Shown: positions 25,500 to 34,792, counted from the first letter of the stretch. The stretch: 64,000 nucleotides of DNA from Calothrix anomala FACHB-343 (GCF_014696435.1 NZ_JACJQG010000015.1:91537-155536), one strand, 5' to 3'. Program-made: numbers and translations. The notes: generated by a model from the sequence alone, not told the origin.

Positions 25500-26735
25500 A
25501 TGATTGACAAGTTAACACCCGAACAAGAAGCTTTAATTCCAATTTATCGGGATAAGTGGCGAAATATTGCACTTTCAACTGAGCGAATTGATAGAGAAAA
25601 AGCTGCGGAAGCAGTAAAAGCAGCCTACATAGCAATTGGTAAGAATGCTCCTAACATTATTTTTTATGAAAGTCCTTATTTAGCTCTAAAACATACTATC
25701 TTTGACAAGCTTGATTACTTGAAAAAGGAATTAAATAACAAAGTTGTTAGCCAATTAAATCATTCACCAATTAGTAAACTAAAAAAGCTGCAACGGGATT
25801 TGCTAGAAAAGCCACTAGAGCAATTGGGAAGACAAACTTCGTTTTTCAAAGATCTGAGTTATTCAATATATCCTCAAGTTTTTCAGGATATCAACATCGA
25901 TGAAGAACTATTCGATGAACTAGTGTATGCTAAATTAAATAACAATTTTTCCGATATTTTAGGTTTTAGGCTAAGTTTTGTACTGGAAAATTACAGCAGA
26001 ATATATCTGAATGAACAACTACAAAGTGAAGATTGGCAACAAATAAACCTGCAACTCGGAAGTCGGCTATCATCTTCTCTCCAAGCCAGTTTATACTCTT
26101 ACATAAATAATTTCTTTGGGCTATGTTTTCAGCCAGAAGAAGAGTGCAAAATTAACAGCTTTCGGGATTTTATTATTACTTGTGTATGGTGTGCAGAAAT
26201 TTTCCCAGAATTGTTAGTATATCAATCTTTAATTAAAGAGTGTGGATGGATTTTTACTTTTGATCAAGCTGTAATTATCTGCGATCGCCCGCTTCATCTG
26301 CGTTTAGATAATCAAAATCGTCTCCACGCAGAAGGAGAACCTGCAATAGAGTACGTTGATGGATTTAGCCTTTACTCCTATCACGGCGTCACTTTACCAG
26401 AAAAATACGGTAAACTCCACCCGCAACAATGGGAAGCTCAATGGTTATTAACAGAAGATAATGCGGAATGGCGGCGAGTGTTAATTCAAGGTATTGGTTA
26501 TGCCCGAATTTGCCAAGAATTACAAGCAATTGAATTAGATACCTGGAGAGAATACAGCCTATTAAAAATTGACGCTGATGTAGATGCAGAGCCAATTTAC
26601 TTATTAAAAATGACTTGTCCCAGCACTGGATTTATCCATGCTTTGCGTGTTCCACCAGATATGACATCAGCACATCAAGCTATTTGCTGGGTAAATTGGG
26701 GGATTGCGCCAGAGGAATTTGCTATTCAAACCTAA
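25500..26735 (+). CDS. DUF6745-type protein, second (mosaic) paralogue
   Basis: A 411-residue paralogue of the preceding gene. The last 150 residues differ at only six positions (for example F/L, A/V, Q/E and L/W), and the DNA is nearly identical from about 24963 and 26279 onward, whereas the middle (about 62-260) is different and 50 residues longer. The N-terminal 60 residues are similar but clearly more diverged than the C-terminus. This pattern implies a duplication followed by gene conversion at the 3' end, or replacement of the central segment. No small partner gene precedes this copy. A MITE-like insertion begins 2 bp after the stop codon. Confidence 0.72.
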   Translation: MIDKLTPEQEALIPIYRDKWRNIALSTERIDREKAAEAVKAAYIAIGKNAPNIIFYESPYLALKHTIFDKLDYLKKELNNKVVSQLNHSPISKLKKLQRDLLEKPLEQLGRQTSFFKDLSYSIYPQVFQDINIDEELFDELVYAKLNNNFSDILGFRLSFVLENYSRIYLNEQLQSEDWQQINLQLGSRLSSSLQASLYSYINNFFGLCFQPEEECKINSFRDFIITCVWCAEIFPELLVYQSLIKECGWIFTFDQAVIICDRPLHLRLDNQNRLHAEGEPAIEYVDGFSLYSYHGVTLPEKYGKLHPQQWEAQWLLTEDNAEWRRVLIQGIGYARICQELQAIELDTWREYSLLKIDADVDAEPIYLLKMTCPSTGFIHALRVPPDMTSAHQAICWVNWGIAPEEFAIQT

Positions 26736-26737
26736 GT

Positions 26738-26916
26738 CAATACTGCTCGGTTAAGCTCAAAAACCTTAACCCGCGTAGGTTGGGGAGCCACTGCGTTGGA
26801 CGGGTTTCCCGGCTTGAAGCAAGTGGCGTTTGAGGAACGAAACCCAACATTTGGGTAGCTCTGTTGGGTTTCGCAGAGCCTCAACCCAACCTACAATTTT
26901 CCTTAACCGAGCAGTA
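26738..26916. mobile_element. MITE-like insertion with TIRs and 13-bp flanking direct repeat
   Basis: Terminal inverted repeats ATACTGCTCGGTTAAG (26740-26755) and CTTAACCGAGCAGTAT (26902-26917) enclose an interior containing GTAGGTTGGG...CCCAACCTAC-type palindromic sequence. The element is flanked by the direct repeat TTCAAACCTAAGT (26725-26737 and 26917-26929), the left copy of which includes the stop codon of the DUF6745 gene. No ORF inside. Confidence 0.75.
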
Positions 26917-27140
26917 TTCAAACCTAAGTGCAGATAAATATATTAGTCGAAATAATAAAAAATTTTGTATTTTAGCACACATGATGACAAATGGATAAGA
27001 TATATTGCCAAATCACAGAAAAGTTGTGCTAGCATAAAATCGGAGAAGTTAAATTCGGCGGTCAAAATCTTGTTTTTATTTATAATTGCAAGTTGCTCTC
27101 CGGATAAGCATCTCTGCATCAATGGATTCGGGAGAGTTTC

Positions 27141-27452
27141 ATGTCTATTTACGTAGGTAACCTATCCTACAGCGTCACACAAGACGACCTCAGCAAAGTA
27201 TTTTCTGAGTACGGTACTGTTAAGCGAGTTCAATTACCCACAGATCGGGAAACTGGACGCGCGCGGGGCTTTGGTTTCGTGGAAATGGAATCATCAGCCG
27301 CCGAAGATGCAGCTATTCAAGCTCTAGATGGTGCTGAATGGATGGGGCGTGTAATGAAAGTTAATAAAGCTAGACCACGGGAGGACAAAGGTGCTCGCTC
27401 TGGCGGTGGCAATTGGGGAAGAAATGCTAGCGGATACTCAAGACAATATTAA
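27141..27452 (+). CDS. RRM-type RNA-binding protein (cyanobacterial Rbp)
   Basis: A 103-residue single-RRM protein. RNP2 (IYVGNL, residues 3-8) and RNP1 (RGFGFVEM, about 43-50) with their aromatic residues are intact, followed by a short Gly/Arg/Ser tail (GARSGGGNWGRNASGYSRQY). Cyanobacterial Rbps of this type bind RNA, and several are cold-induced or guide photosystem mRNAs to thylakoids. A strong GGGAGAG ribosome-binding site precedes the ATG. The upstream region from 26930 is AT-rich and probably includes a long leader, as expected for a cold-regulated gene. An intrinsic terminator lies downstream at 27560. Confidence 0.93.
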   Translation: MSIYVGNLSYSVTQDDLSKVFSEYGTVKRVQLPTDRETGRARGFGFVEMESSAAEDAAIQALDGAEWMGRVMKVNKARPREDKGARSGGGNWGRNASGYSRQY

Positions 27453-27559
27453 GACTTGAGGCGATGCATTAAGGCAGGAAGATAAAAAGCCTTTAGCTAA
27501 AAAAATTATCCCATATTTAGCAGCTTCGGTAGCATACTGGACTGCTGATTTATATAAAA

Positions 27560-27594
27560 AGCAGTTCAAAATATCGCTGAACTGCTTATTTTTG
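27560..27594 (+). terminator. Intrinsic terminator of the RRM gene
   Basis: Stem AGCAGTTCA / TGAACTGCT (27560-27568 with 27578-27586) with a 9-nt loop, then TATTTTTG. It lies about 110 bp after the stop codon. Confidence 0.8.
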
Positions 27595-27748
27595 CGTGAA
27601 ATATTGAATAATGGATTGGCAGTAGAGAAAATGAATATAATTTACTCTATGGAATCGGACAAAAAGGTTTATGGAACTTTGGTTCAGAACAATAGATAGA
27701 ATGAACAAAGTTAGCCTTGATGTCTAATCGCCAAAACCTATACAACTC

Positions 27749-29311
27749 ATGGATTTTGCTAATCTTGCATCCCAGCTAAATGCGGGAACGATTTTACCAG
27801 AGGGTATTGTCATTCTCACCCTCTTGGGGGTTTTGATTGTTGATTTGATTTTGGGGCGTACATCTTCACGCTGGATTGGGTATCTAGCGATCGCAGGTTT
27901 ATTAGCTGCGATTGTCGCCCTGAGCTTGCAATGGGATGCTACTAATCCCATTGCTTTTAGCGGTGGCTTTAATAGTGACGACCTCAGTATTGTCTTTCGC
28001 GGTATTATTGCCTTATCTGCCGCCGTCACTATTTTGATGTCCATTCGCTACGTAGAGCAGAGTGGCACCGCTTTAGCAGAATTCATCGCGATTTTGTTAA
28101 CCGCTACCCTGGGGGGAATGTTTTTATCCGGGGCTAGTGAGTTGGTGATGATTTTCATCTCCTTAGAAACCCTGAGTATTTCCTCTTATTTGTTAACAGG
28201 TTATACCAAGCGTGACCCACGCTCAAATGAAGCAGCACTAAAATATCTGTTGATTGGGGCTTCCAGTACAGCAGTATTTTTATATGGCGTGTCCTTGCTT
28301 TATGGTTTATCTGGCGGACAAACTCAACTAAGTGCGATCGCCGATGGCATTGCCAAAGCACACATTGGGCAGTCATTGGGTATAGTCATTTCTCTGGTTT
28401 TTGTAATTGCCGGTATTGGCTTCAAAATTTCTGCTGCTCCCTTCCACCAATGGACTCCAGACGTTTACGAAGGCGCTCCTACCCCAGTGATTGCCTTTTT
28501 ATCTGTAGGTTCCAAAGCAGCAGGTTTTGCCCTAGCTATCCGCTTACTCACCTCAGTCTTCCCCCTAGTCGCTGACGAATGGAAATTCGTCTTTACTGCC
28601 CTTGCAGTTCTTAGTATGGTGCTGGGTAACGTAGTTGCTCTCGCCCAAACCAGCATGAAACGAATGCTAGCCTATTCATCTATCGCCCAAGCTGGGTTTG
28701 TGATGATTGGGATGATTGCTGGTACTGAAGCCGGATATGCCAGTATGATTTTTTACTTGCTGGTCTATCTGTTCATGAACCTGTGCGGCTTTACCTGCAT
28801 TATTTTGTTCTCCCTGAGAACCGGAACAGATCAAATTGCCGAATACTCTGGCTTATATCAAAAAGATCCACTGCTGACATTAGGCTTGAGTATCTCCCTG
28901 CTCTCTTTAGGTGGTATTCCCCCACTAGCAGGATTTTTCGGGAAAATTTACTTGTTCTGGGCAGGTTGGCAAGCTGGCCTTTACTGGTTAGTCCTGTTAG
29001 GCTTAGTTACCAGCGTTGTCTCCATCTACTACTACATTCGTGTAGTTAAGATGATGGTAGTCAAAGAACCTCAAGAAATGTCAGAAGTAGTGCAAAATTA
29101 TCCCCCAGTGCAATGGAATTTACCTGGATTTAGACCTTTGCAAGTGGGTTTGATAGTAACTTTAATCGCCACTACTATTTCTGGGATTTTGTCAAATCCT
29201 CTATTTACTTTAGCTAACAATTCAGTTTCCCATACTGCAATATTGCAAGGAACTACTGCTGTTAGCACTCAGGCAAGTGCCGTTAACATCGAGCAGCCAG
29301 AGAAAATGTAA
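27749..29311 (+). CDS. ndhB: NAD(P)H-quinone oxidoreductase subunit 2 (NdhB)
   Basis: A 520-residue antiporter-like membrane subunit of the thylakoid NDH-1 complex, which takes electrons from ferredoxin to plastoquinone and pumps protons in respiration, cyclic electron flow and CO2 uptake. About 14 hydrophobic segments are present. The proton-antiporter family signature is clear: [15 protein letters not shown] (conserved Glu), the Lys in [30 protein letters not shown] and [19 protein letters not shown]. Length matches cyanobacterial NdhB. It converges with the kinase gene downstream, sharing a hairpin at 29324-29356. Confidence 0.96.
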   Translation: MDFANLASQLNAGTILPEGIVILTLLGVLIVDLILGRTSSRWIGYLAIAGLLAAIVALSLQWDATNPIAFSGGFNSDDLSIVFRGIIALSAAVTILMSIRYVEQSGTALAEFIAILLTATLGGMFLSGASELVMIFISLETLSISSYLLTGYTKRDPRSNEAALKYLLIGASSTAVFLYGVSLLYGLSGGQTQLSAIADGIAKAHIGQSLGIVISLVFVIAGIGFKISAAPFHQWTPDVYEGAPTPVIAFLSVGSKAAGFALAIRLLTSVFPLVADEWKFVFTALAVLSMVLGNVVALAQTSMKRMLAYSSIAQAGFVMIGMIAGTEAGYASMIFYLLVYLFMNLCGFTCIILFSLRTGTDQIAEYSGLYQKDPLLTLGLSISLLSLGGIPPLAGFFGKIYLFWAGWQAGLYWLVLLGLVTSVVSIYYYIRVVKMMVVKEPQEMSEVVQNYPPVQWNLPGFRPLQVGLIVTLIATTISGILSNPLFTLANNSVSHTAILQGTTAVSTQASAVNIEQPEKM

Positions 29312-29323
29312 ATTGAACGTCGG

Positions 29324-29356
29324 TAATGGGTAATTGCTCACAACAATTATCCATTA
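29324..29356. terminator. Bidirectional hairpin between ndhB and the kinase gene
   Basis: Stem TAATGGGTAATTG / CAATTATCCATTA (13 bp, one G-U pair) with a 7-nt loop, between two convergent genes and reaching the stop codon of the minus-strand kinase. T runs are weak on both sides. Confidence 0.6.
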
Positions 29357-30643
29357 CTTGTTTTGCGAATTTATTGGTAGAGTAATCGCAAATTCTGCGC
29401 CTTCACCAAAAACAGAATTTACTGCAATTTTTCCCCCATGTTTATCAACAATAATTTGTTGAGTAATAGATAAACCTAAACCTGTACCTTTGCCTACAGG
29501 TTTAGTTGTAAATAGATGGTCGAATATTTGTGATTTAATTTTATCGGGAATACCCAAACCATTATCTTGAATAGTAATTAAAATATTATTTTTATCGGCA
29601 ATTAATTGAGTTTTGATTTTAATATAATTAGGATTTTTGGCAATTTCTTGATAGCTGCGTCCTAAATTAGACTCTTCTAAAGCATCAATTGCATTACCTA
29701 AAATGTTCATAAATACTTGGTTTAATTGCCCAGGAAAGCATTCTATGTCTGGTAAATCATCGTAATCGCGGATAATTTCAATAGCCGGACGCCGATTAGA
29801 AGCTTTTAATCTATGTTTGAGAATTAAAATAGTACTGTCAATGCCATCGTGAATATTAAAAGGAATTTTCACAGCACTATCAGCACGAGCAAAGGTGCGT
29901 AGAGACATACTAATATCGCAAATACGCTCTACTCCCTCATCCATAGAATCGAGAATATGGGGAAAATCTTTGAAAATATATTCTAAATCTATTTTGGCTG
30001 CGTGTTTGGCTATTTCTGTTGCTGAGGCTTGATTTTTATAAAGATGAATGTGATCGATTAAATCTTGCATATATTTTTGTGCAAAGGTGAGATTACCTTG
30101 CACAAAGCTAGTCGGATTATTAATTTCATGGGCTATTCCGGCGACTAATTCGCCCAAAGTGGACATTTTTTCACTTTGTACCAAACGCTGTTGAGATTGT
30201 TTTAACTGTTCCACAGTCGCAGTTAATTCTGCTGCTCGTTGTTCTAGCTTTTGGTTGAGATAAGATAATTTCAAATGAAGATTAATCCGCGCTAATACAT
30301 CGGCTGGTTGAAATGGCTTGGTAATGTAGTCTACTGCACCGAGGGTTAAACCCTTGACTTTATCTACCACATCTGATATGGCGGTCATAAAAATCACGGG
30401 AATATTTTGAGTAGCTGGGTTTGCTTTTAAGCGTCGGCAAGTTTCAAAGCCATCAATTCCCGGCATCATCACATCTAATAAAATTAAGTCAGGCAAAATT
30501 TCTTGCACTTGTGCCAAAGCTATCTCGCCATTTTCCGCCAGTGAGGCTTGTAAACCGGAAGCTTGTAAATAATCAAACAGTAATTTGGCATTGTTTGGGT
30601 TATCGTCAACAATCAGGATCAGGCTTTGTTTATCAGTAACCAT
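29354..30643 (-). CDS. Response regulator-histidine kinase hybrid (REC-HisKA-HATPase)
   Basis: A soluble two-component protein of about 429 residues. An N-terminal REC domain (about 1-120) has VDDNPNN, the phospho-acceptor in LILLDVMMPGIDGFE and Lys in YITKPFQP. A coiled coil (QKLEQRAAELTATVEQLKQSQQ...) leads into HisKA with GELVAGIAHEINNPTSFVQG (phospho-His) and a HATPase_c domain with NILGNAIDAL, ITIQDNGLGIPD and GTGLGLSITQQIIVDKHGG. This REC-first arrangement is common in cyanobacteria and suggests a phosphorelay hub fed by another kinase. The frame is open to a GTG at 30715, but the ATG at 30643 sits just before the REC domain and is preferred; neither has a strong ribosome-binding site. 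Confidence 0.87.
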   Translation of the reverse strand: MVTDKQSLILIVDDNPNNAKLLFDYLQASGLQASLAENGEIALAQVQEILPDLILLDVMMPGIDGFETCRRLKANPATQNIPVIFMTAISDVVDKVKGLTLGAVDYITKPFQPADVLARINLHLKLSYLNQKLEQRAAELTATVEQLKQSQQRLVQSEKMSTLGELVAGIAHEINNPTSFVQGNLTFAQKYMQDLIDHIHLYKNQASATEIAKHAAKIDLEYIFKDFPHILDSMDEGVERICDISMSLRTFARADSAVKIPFNIHDGIDSTILILKHRLKASNRRPAIEIIRDYDDLPDIECFPGQLNQVFMNILGNAIDALEESNLGRSYQEIAKNPNYIKIKTQLIADKNNILITIQDNGLGIPDKIKSQIFDHLFTTKPVGKGTGLGLSITQQIIVDKHGGKIAVNSVFGEGAEFAITLPINSQNK

Positions 30644-30928
30644 ATTTACAGGTGTCAAATGTACTGTTTCAGTAACTGGAGAATGGCTAGTATGTCTATA
30701 TAACTTTAAATTCACATTGATACACGATCGCTCCGGAGGCGATCGCTTTTTGAACAGTGTTTAATATCCATTAGCACAAATACTATAGGTATGTGTTGCT
30801 GAAACTATTTCACAATCAAGCTATTAGCTTGACTGCATCATGGAATGATTGCGGCTCAAGCTAAAAACCAAAGTTAAAAAGACAATAGTTAAGCTATAAA
30901 CACAAAAGATAGTGTTGGATATGAATAA

Positions 30929-31375
30929 GTGCGAAATCGTCAATTCATTTATACCTTGTTTGCCATTAGCTTAGTGGGAATTCTCGGCTTTTCTTACATA
31001 TCAGAGCAGCCTATTGGGAGATGTTATAAACGCGGATTTATTGCTTCAACCAACCAAAAACACTATATTTCTCCCGAAAAAATCGTGATTCAGCCTTGGC
31101 GGGGTCAACATCATGTTTATGGGATTTTTCAGATTCCCAACGGCTATATTCATGACTATTTGCTGCAATTACGGTTACCAACAAACACCATTTACTGTGG
31201 GACTGCGTACTTTAGTATACATCCCAATCTCAATGGAATTACTGCCCAACCAGGTAATTATTTAGTTAAGGGATATGTCAATACTAGATTAGCGTTGTGG
31301 CTCATGGTACAAGGTCAACTCGATCATCTACAACAACCGAGTAATTGGAGCCTGGGGTACGTGAGGAAAGAATGA
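30929..31375 (+). CDS. Exported or membrane-anchored protein of unknown function
   Basis: A 148-residue protein not recognised. A hydrophobic N-terminal segment (about 6-22, FIYTLFAISLVGILGFSYI) after a basic start suggests a signal peptide or anchor. The rest is a probable beta-rich domain with two Cys (GRCYKR and IYCGTAYF) that could form a disulfide outside the cytoplasm. GTG start at 30929; the start could also be slightly upstream. It precedes a palindromic tandem array at 31398. Confidence 0.6.
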   Translation: MRNRQFIYTLFAISLVGILGFSYISEQPIGRCYKRGFIASTNQKHYISPEKIVIQPWRGQHHVYGIFQIPNGYIHDYLLQLRLPTNTIYCGTAYFSIHPNLNGITAQPGNYLVKGYVNTRLALWLMVQGQLDHLQQPSNWSLGYVRKE

Positions 31376-31397
31376 GGCAGGGGGACAAATGACAATT

Positions 31398-31537
31398 GTA
31401 GAGACGCGATTAATCGCGTCTCTGATTAATCGCGTCTCTGATTAATCGCGTCTCTGATTAATCGCGTCTCTGATTAATCGCGTCTCTGATTAATCGCGTT
31501 TCTGATTAATCGCGTTTCTGATTAATCGCGTCTCTAC
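31398..31537. repeat. 16-bp palindromic tandem array, 8 units
   Basis: Eight copies of ATTAATCGCGTCTCTG with a strict 16-bp period; two carry a C-to-T change (GCGTTTCTG). The first unit is preceded by GAGACGCG, so the ends form a longer palindrome. A single unit of the same sequence lies at 1085-1108. There are no unique spacers, so it is not CRISPR. It abuts the 3' end of the transporter gene, and each unit could fold into a hairpin. Confidence 0.92.
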
Positions 31538-32742
31538 ACCAACATCCCCGCAATACAAGCGGTGATAAAACCTGCCAGTAAGCCGCCAATCATGGATTTT
31601 ACACCCATCCGTGCTAGGTCGTGTTGGCGATCGGGTGCTAGACCGGCAAGTCCACCTATGGTAATTCCAATAGAGCCAATATTCGCAAAATTACATAAAG
31701 CGTAAGTAGCAATGATTATCGCTCTTTGGGAAATTTTGCCACTAGCAATTAATGTTTTTAAATCTAAAAAAGCAATAAACTCATTAAGAATAGTCTTTGT
31801 ACCTAATAATGCGCCTACTTGCAGACAATCCGCCCAAGGTACACCCATCAACCAAGCTACAGGAGCCATAATAAAAGATAAAATCCACTGCAATGATAAC
31901 TGGGGTAAATTAACAAAAGCTCCTAACCAAGCTAAAAAAGCATTGAAGGCTGCGAGTAAACCCAAAAAGGCGATGATCATCACCCCAACATTTACTGCTA
32001 GCTTGACGCCATCAATTGCACCTGTGGTGATAGCATCAATTACATTAATATAGTTTTTTTCCACATCTAGCTTGGCATGTCCAGCAGTTTCTGATACTTC
32101 GGTTTCTGGGTATAGCAGTTTTGACACAACTAAAGATGTGGGTGCAGTCATAAAGAAAGCTGCTATTAAATGTTCAGCAGGAATACCAAATGATAAATAA
32201 GCGCCTAATACTCCCCCTGCAATGGTAGCAAAACCGCCTGTCATTACAGCGTGCAGTTCTGATTGGGTCATTTTACCTACATAGGGCTTAACTATTAATG
32301 CTGACTCAGTTGGCCCTAAAAAGATATTTCCTGCACAGGATAAGGACTCGGAACCTGATGTTTTCATTGTCTTGATCATTATCCAGGCAAGTCCATTGAC
32401 TATGCGCTGTAAAATTCCGTAGTAATATAAAACACTGATAAAAGCAGAGAAAAAGATAATTGTGGGTAATACTTGAAAGGCAAATAAGTGATCCTTGAAA
32501 TTTTCGCCAAAGACAAATTTTGCACCCACATCAGAAAATGCTAAGAAATTGCTGACGACATCTCCTAAGGTTTTAAATACAGTCAAACCACCAGGAGTTT
32601 TGAGAATTAATAGGGCGAATGTAAATTCCAAACCCAACCCCCAGGCTATTGTTCGCCAACGAATAGCACTGCGATTCACAGACAAAGCGTAAGATATGCC
32701 TAGAAAAACTAAGATACCAAAGGCAGAGATAGCACGTTCCAT
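31534..32742 (-). CDS. Concentrative nucleoside transporter (CNT/NupC family)
   Basis: A 402-residue inner-membrane symporter that takes up nucleosides with Na+ or H+. About ten hydrophobic segments; family marks are GNIFLGPTESALIVKPYVGKMTQSE, MTGGFATIAGGVLGAYLSFGIPAEHL, GALLGTKTILNEFIAF and YALCNFANIGSIGITIGGLAGLAP. The open frame begins with a GTG at 32781, but the ATG at 32742 gives MERAISAFGILVFLGISYAL, which aligns with the start of E. coli NupC (MDRVL...), so that start is chosen. The last codons overlap the palindromic array by a few bases. The divergent upstream gap holds heptads and a candidate small RNA. Confidence 0.92.
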   Translation of the reverse strand: MERAISAFGILVFLGISYALSVNRSAIRWRTIAWGLGLEFTFALLILKTPGGLTVFKTLGDVVSNFLAFSDVGAKFVFGENFKDHLFAFQVLPTIIFFSAFISVLYYYGILQRIVNGLAWIMIKTMKTSGSESLSCAGNIFLGPTESALIVKPYVGKMTQSELHAVMTGGFATIAGGVLGAYLSFGIPAEHLIAAFFMTAPTSLVVSKLLYPETEVSETAGHAKLDVEKNYINVIDAITTGAIDGVKLAVNVGVMIIAFLGLLAAFNAFLAWLGAFVNLPQLSLQWILSFIMAPVAWLMGVPWADCLQVGALLGTKTILNEFIAFLDLKTLIASGKISQRAIIIATYALCNFANIGSIGITIGGLAGLAPDRQHDLARMGVKSMIGGLLAGFITACIAGMLV

Positions 32743-32814
32743 AATAAATCCCCAGAATTTACTGCTTTGAGGCTTGGTCACAAAGCATACACAAAAAGAG
32801 GATTATGGGCTAGG

Positions 32815-32890
32815 GTGTGTTGACTGGTGACTGTTGACTGGTGACTGTTGACTGGTGACTGTTGACTGTTGACTGTTGACTGTTGACTGG
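32815..32890. repeat. TGTTGACTGGTGAC heptad tract
   Basis: About ten tandem heptads alternating TTGACTG and GTGACTG, in the gap upstream of the nucleoside transporter. Confidence 0.85.
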
Positions 32891-32910
32891 GAAAAAGATT
32901 TTTTCTTGAC

Positions 32911-33000
32911 AAAAAAAAGACCCCCGGTAATTAGCCGAGGGATTCTGCAAGTCGGTATTGTCGCACAAAGACATTCGCGAATTTCAAGATACCAACATGA
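32911..33000 (-). ncRNA. Candidate small RNA ending in an intrinsic terminator
   Basis: On the minus strand a closing stem GUUGGUAU (32996-32989) pairs fully, with one G-U, with AUACCGAC (32958-32951). Inside lie the palindrome ATTCGCGAAT and a TGTC/GACA hairpin. It is followed by a terminator stem CCCTCGG / CCGGGGG (32941-32935 with 32927-32921) and TCTTTTTTTT. The gap holds no gene that this terminator could serve, which suggests an independent transcript of about 80-90 nt starting near 33000. I cannot match it to a named cyanobacterial sRNA. A short ORF across it (32803-33003) looks incidental. Confidence 0.45.
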
Positions 33001-33487
33001 CAATTAAAATATCTGCCAAAATGCCAAATCCATATGTTTAGAGGATTGTAGAGATTAAGGTTCGGATCGGTTATCAAATTTAAGCTTTTTTACTGCTGTG
33101 TGATGTCCCAAATTACCGCAGTTGATTGTGTGGCGAAAACGGAAGATAAATTTTGTCATGAAACGTTGAAAATCTTGATTGTCTCAGGGTTGCCTCTGCT
33201 TCATGGGTGAGGTAAATCATACCGCAAATATGCAACACGGAAAATTTTGATTATGCTAAATTTAATGGACATAATATCAGATTTTCTGCCATAACCAGAC
33301 AAGAAACATTTGTCAGGATAGTTGTTGATGCCAGACTCAACTGTTAACTAAAAAGTTGATATTTAAGCTTGTATTTTGTGTTTGGCGATTCAAGTATAAA
33401 TCTTTGACAAAGAGAATCAATTGATACTGCAAGCGCTAAAATATCAGTTTTTAATCAAAAATTATCTTAAAAAAATCTAAAAAAAGT

Positions 33488-34792
33488 ATGTTAAGTATTT
33501 CTGTTAATTTGGGTTTACCGCGCATACCTAATTTGGTGACTGCTTTACCAGGGCCGCGCGCTCAAGCAATTATAGAACGCGATCGCAATGTTACTTCTCC
33601 TTCTTACACTAGAGACTATCCCTTAGTTGTCGCTAGGGGTGAAGGTTGTATGGTGGAAGACGTTGATGGCAATGTTTTCTTAGATATGACAGCAGGTATC
33701 GCTGTTACCAACACCGGACATGCTCACCCTGAAGTTGTAGCCGCAATTCAAGCCCAATCAGCCCAATTGTTACACATGTCGGGGACTGATTTTTATTACG
33801 AACCGATGGTAGAACTGGCGGAAAAATTAGCGGTTCGCGCCCCTTTTCCCCAAGGTGCGAGGGTATTTTTTACTAACTCAGGGGCGGAGTCTAACGAAGG
33901 GGCAATTAAACTAGCTCGATATTACACCAAGCGATCGCACATCGTCGCTTTTTTAGGTGCATTTCACGGGCGTACCTATGGCGCAATGTCTTTGACTGGT
34001 TCTAAAGCTGTGCAAAGAGCTAATTTTGGCCCGTTTGTACCGGGAGTAACTCATATTCCCTACGGCACTCACGCTAGCTTAGATTATCTAGAAAAACAGC
34101 TATTCCCAACTCTATTACCACCAGAGGAAATCGCCGCCATTGTTGTAGAACCAATTCAAGGGGAAGGCGGTTATATTGTTCCTGAGTCAGGCTTTTTAGA
34201 AAGAATTCGCAATATATGCGATCGCTATGGCATCTTAATGGTAGTTGATGAAGTGCAATCGGGTATGGGGCGCACTGGTAAGTTATTTGCTATTGAGCAT
34301 TGGGGCGTCATGCCAGATATTATTACCACAGCTAAAGGTATCGCTAGCGGTTTACCTCTAGGTGCAATCCTTTCTCGCCCAGAATTAATGACTTGGCCTC
34401 CTGGTGCCCACGCTACCACATTTGGGGGTAATCCTGTAGCTTGCGTTGCTGGTATTGCTACCCTGCGACTGTTAGAAGATGGTTTAATGAGCAACGCTTT
34501 AGAGATGGGAGAGCTATTACAAGCTGGGTTAACACAGTTACATGAGAAATTTCCCCGTGTCTCCCTACCCAGAGGTAAAGGCTTAATGGTAGCGATAGAT
34601 TTAATAGATGAAGAAGGTAATTTAGATCGTCCCATGCGCGATCGCATAATTCAAGAAGCCTTCCTACGCGGTTTATTATTACTTGGTTGTGGTAAAGCCG
34701 CAATTCGTTTTTGTCCACCATTAATAATTGATAGCAACCAAATTCAAATCGCCCTTGATATTCTCGCGGATATTTTAGGGCATGGGGCATAG
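33488..34792 (+). CDS. Class III PLP aminotransferase (acetylornithine/4-aminobutyrate type)
   Basis: A 434-residue fold-type I aminotransferase. Visible motifs: FFTNSGAESNEGAIKLAR (phosphate loop), FHGRTYGAMSLTGSK, VVEPIQGEGGY, the PLP-ring Asp in ILMVVDEVQSGMGRTG, the Schiff-base Lys in ITTAKGIASGLPLGA and ATTFGGNPVACVAG. Sequence style (434 residues, GLMVAIDLIDEEGNLD) fits the broad 'acetylornithine aminotransferase family' group close to GABA and omega-amino-acid transaminases rather than ArgD itself. The next gene is a DUF1338 enzyme, so a 2-aminoadipate or related substrate is possible. The last codons and stop lie inside a GGGCATG heptad tract. A 700-bp non-coding gap precedes it. Confidence 0.87.
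   Translation: MLSISVNLGLPRIPNLVTALPGPRAQAIIERDRNVTSPSYTRDYPLVVARGEGCMVEDVDGNVFLDMTAGIAVTNTGHAHPEVVAAIQAQSAQLLHMSGTDFYYEPMVELAEKLAVRAPFPQGARVFFTNSGAESNEGAIKLARYYTKRSHIVAFLGAFHGRTYGAMSLTGSKAVQRANFGPFVPGVTHIPYGTHASLDYLEKQLFPTLLPPEEIAAIVVEPIQGEGGYIVPESGFLERIRNICDRYGILMVVDEVQSGMGRTGKLFAIEHWGVMPDIITTAKGIASGLPLGAILSRPELMTWPPGAHATTFGGNPVACVAGIATLRLLEDGLMSNALEMGELLQAGLTQLHEKFPRVSLPRGKGLMVAIDLIDEEGNLDRPMRDRIIQEAFLRGLLLLGCGKAAIRFCPPLIIDSNQIQIALDILADILGHGA

Noticed and set aside
31398-31537. Possible CRISPR array
   Set aside because: The units are contiguous with no unique spacers, and the unit is a 16-bp palindrome. The same reasoning excludes 41156-41344 and 53987-54246. No cas genes are present.
32803-33003. 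66-residue ORF across the candidate small RNA
   Set aside because: It runs into the heptad tract and the terminator stem; no ribosome-binding site is seen.
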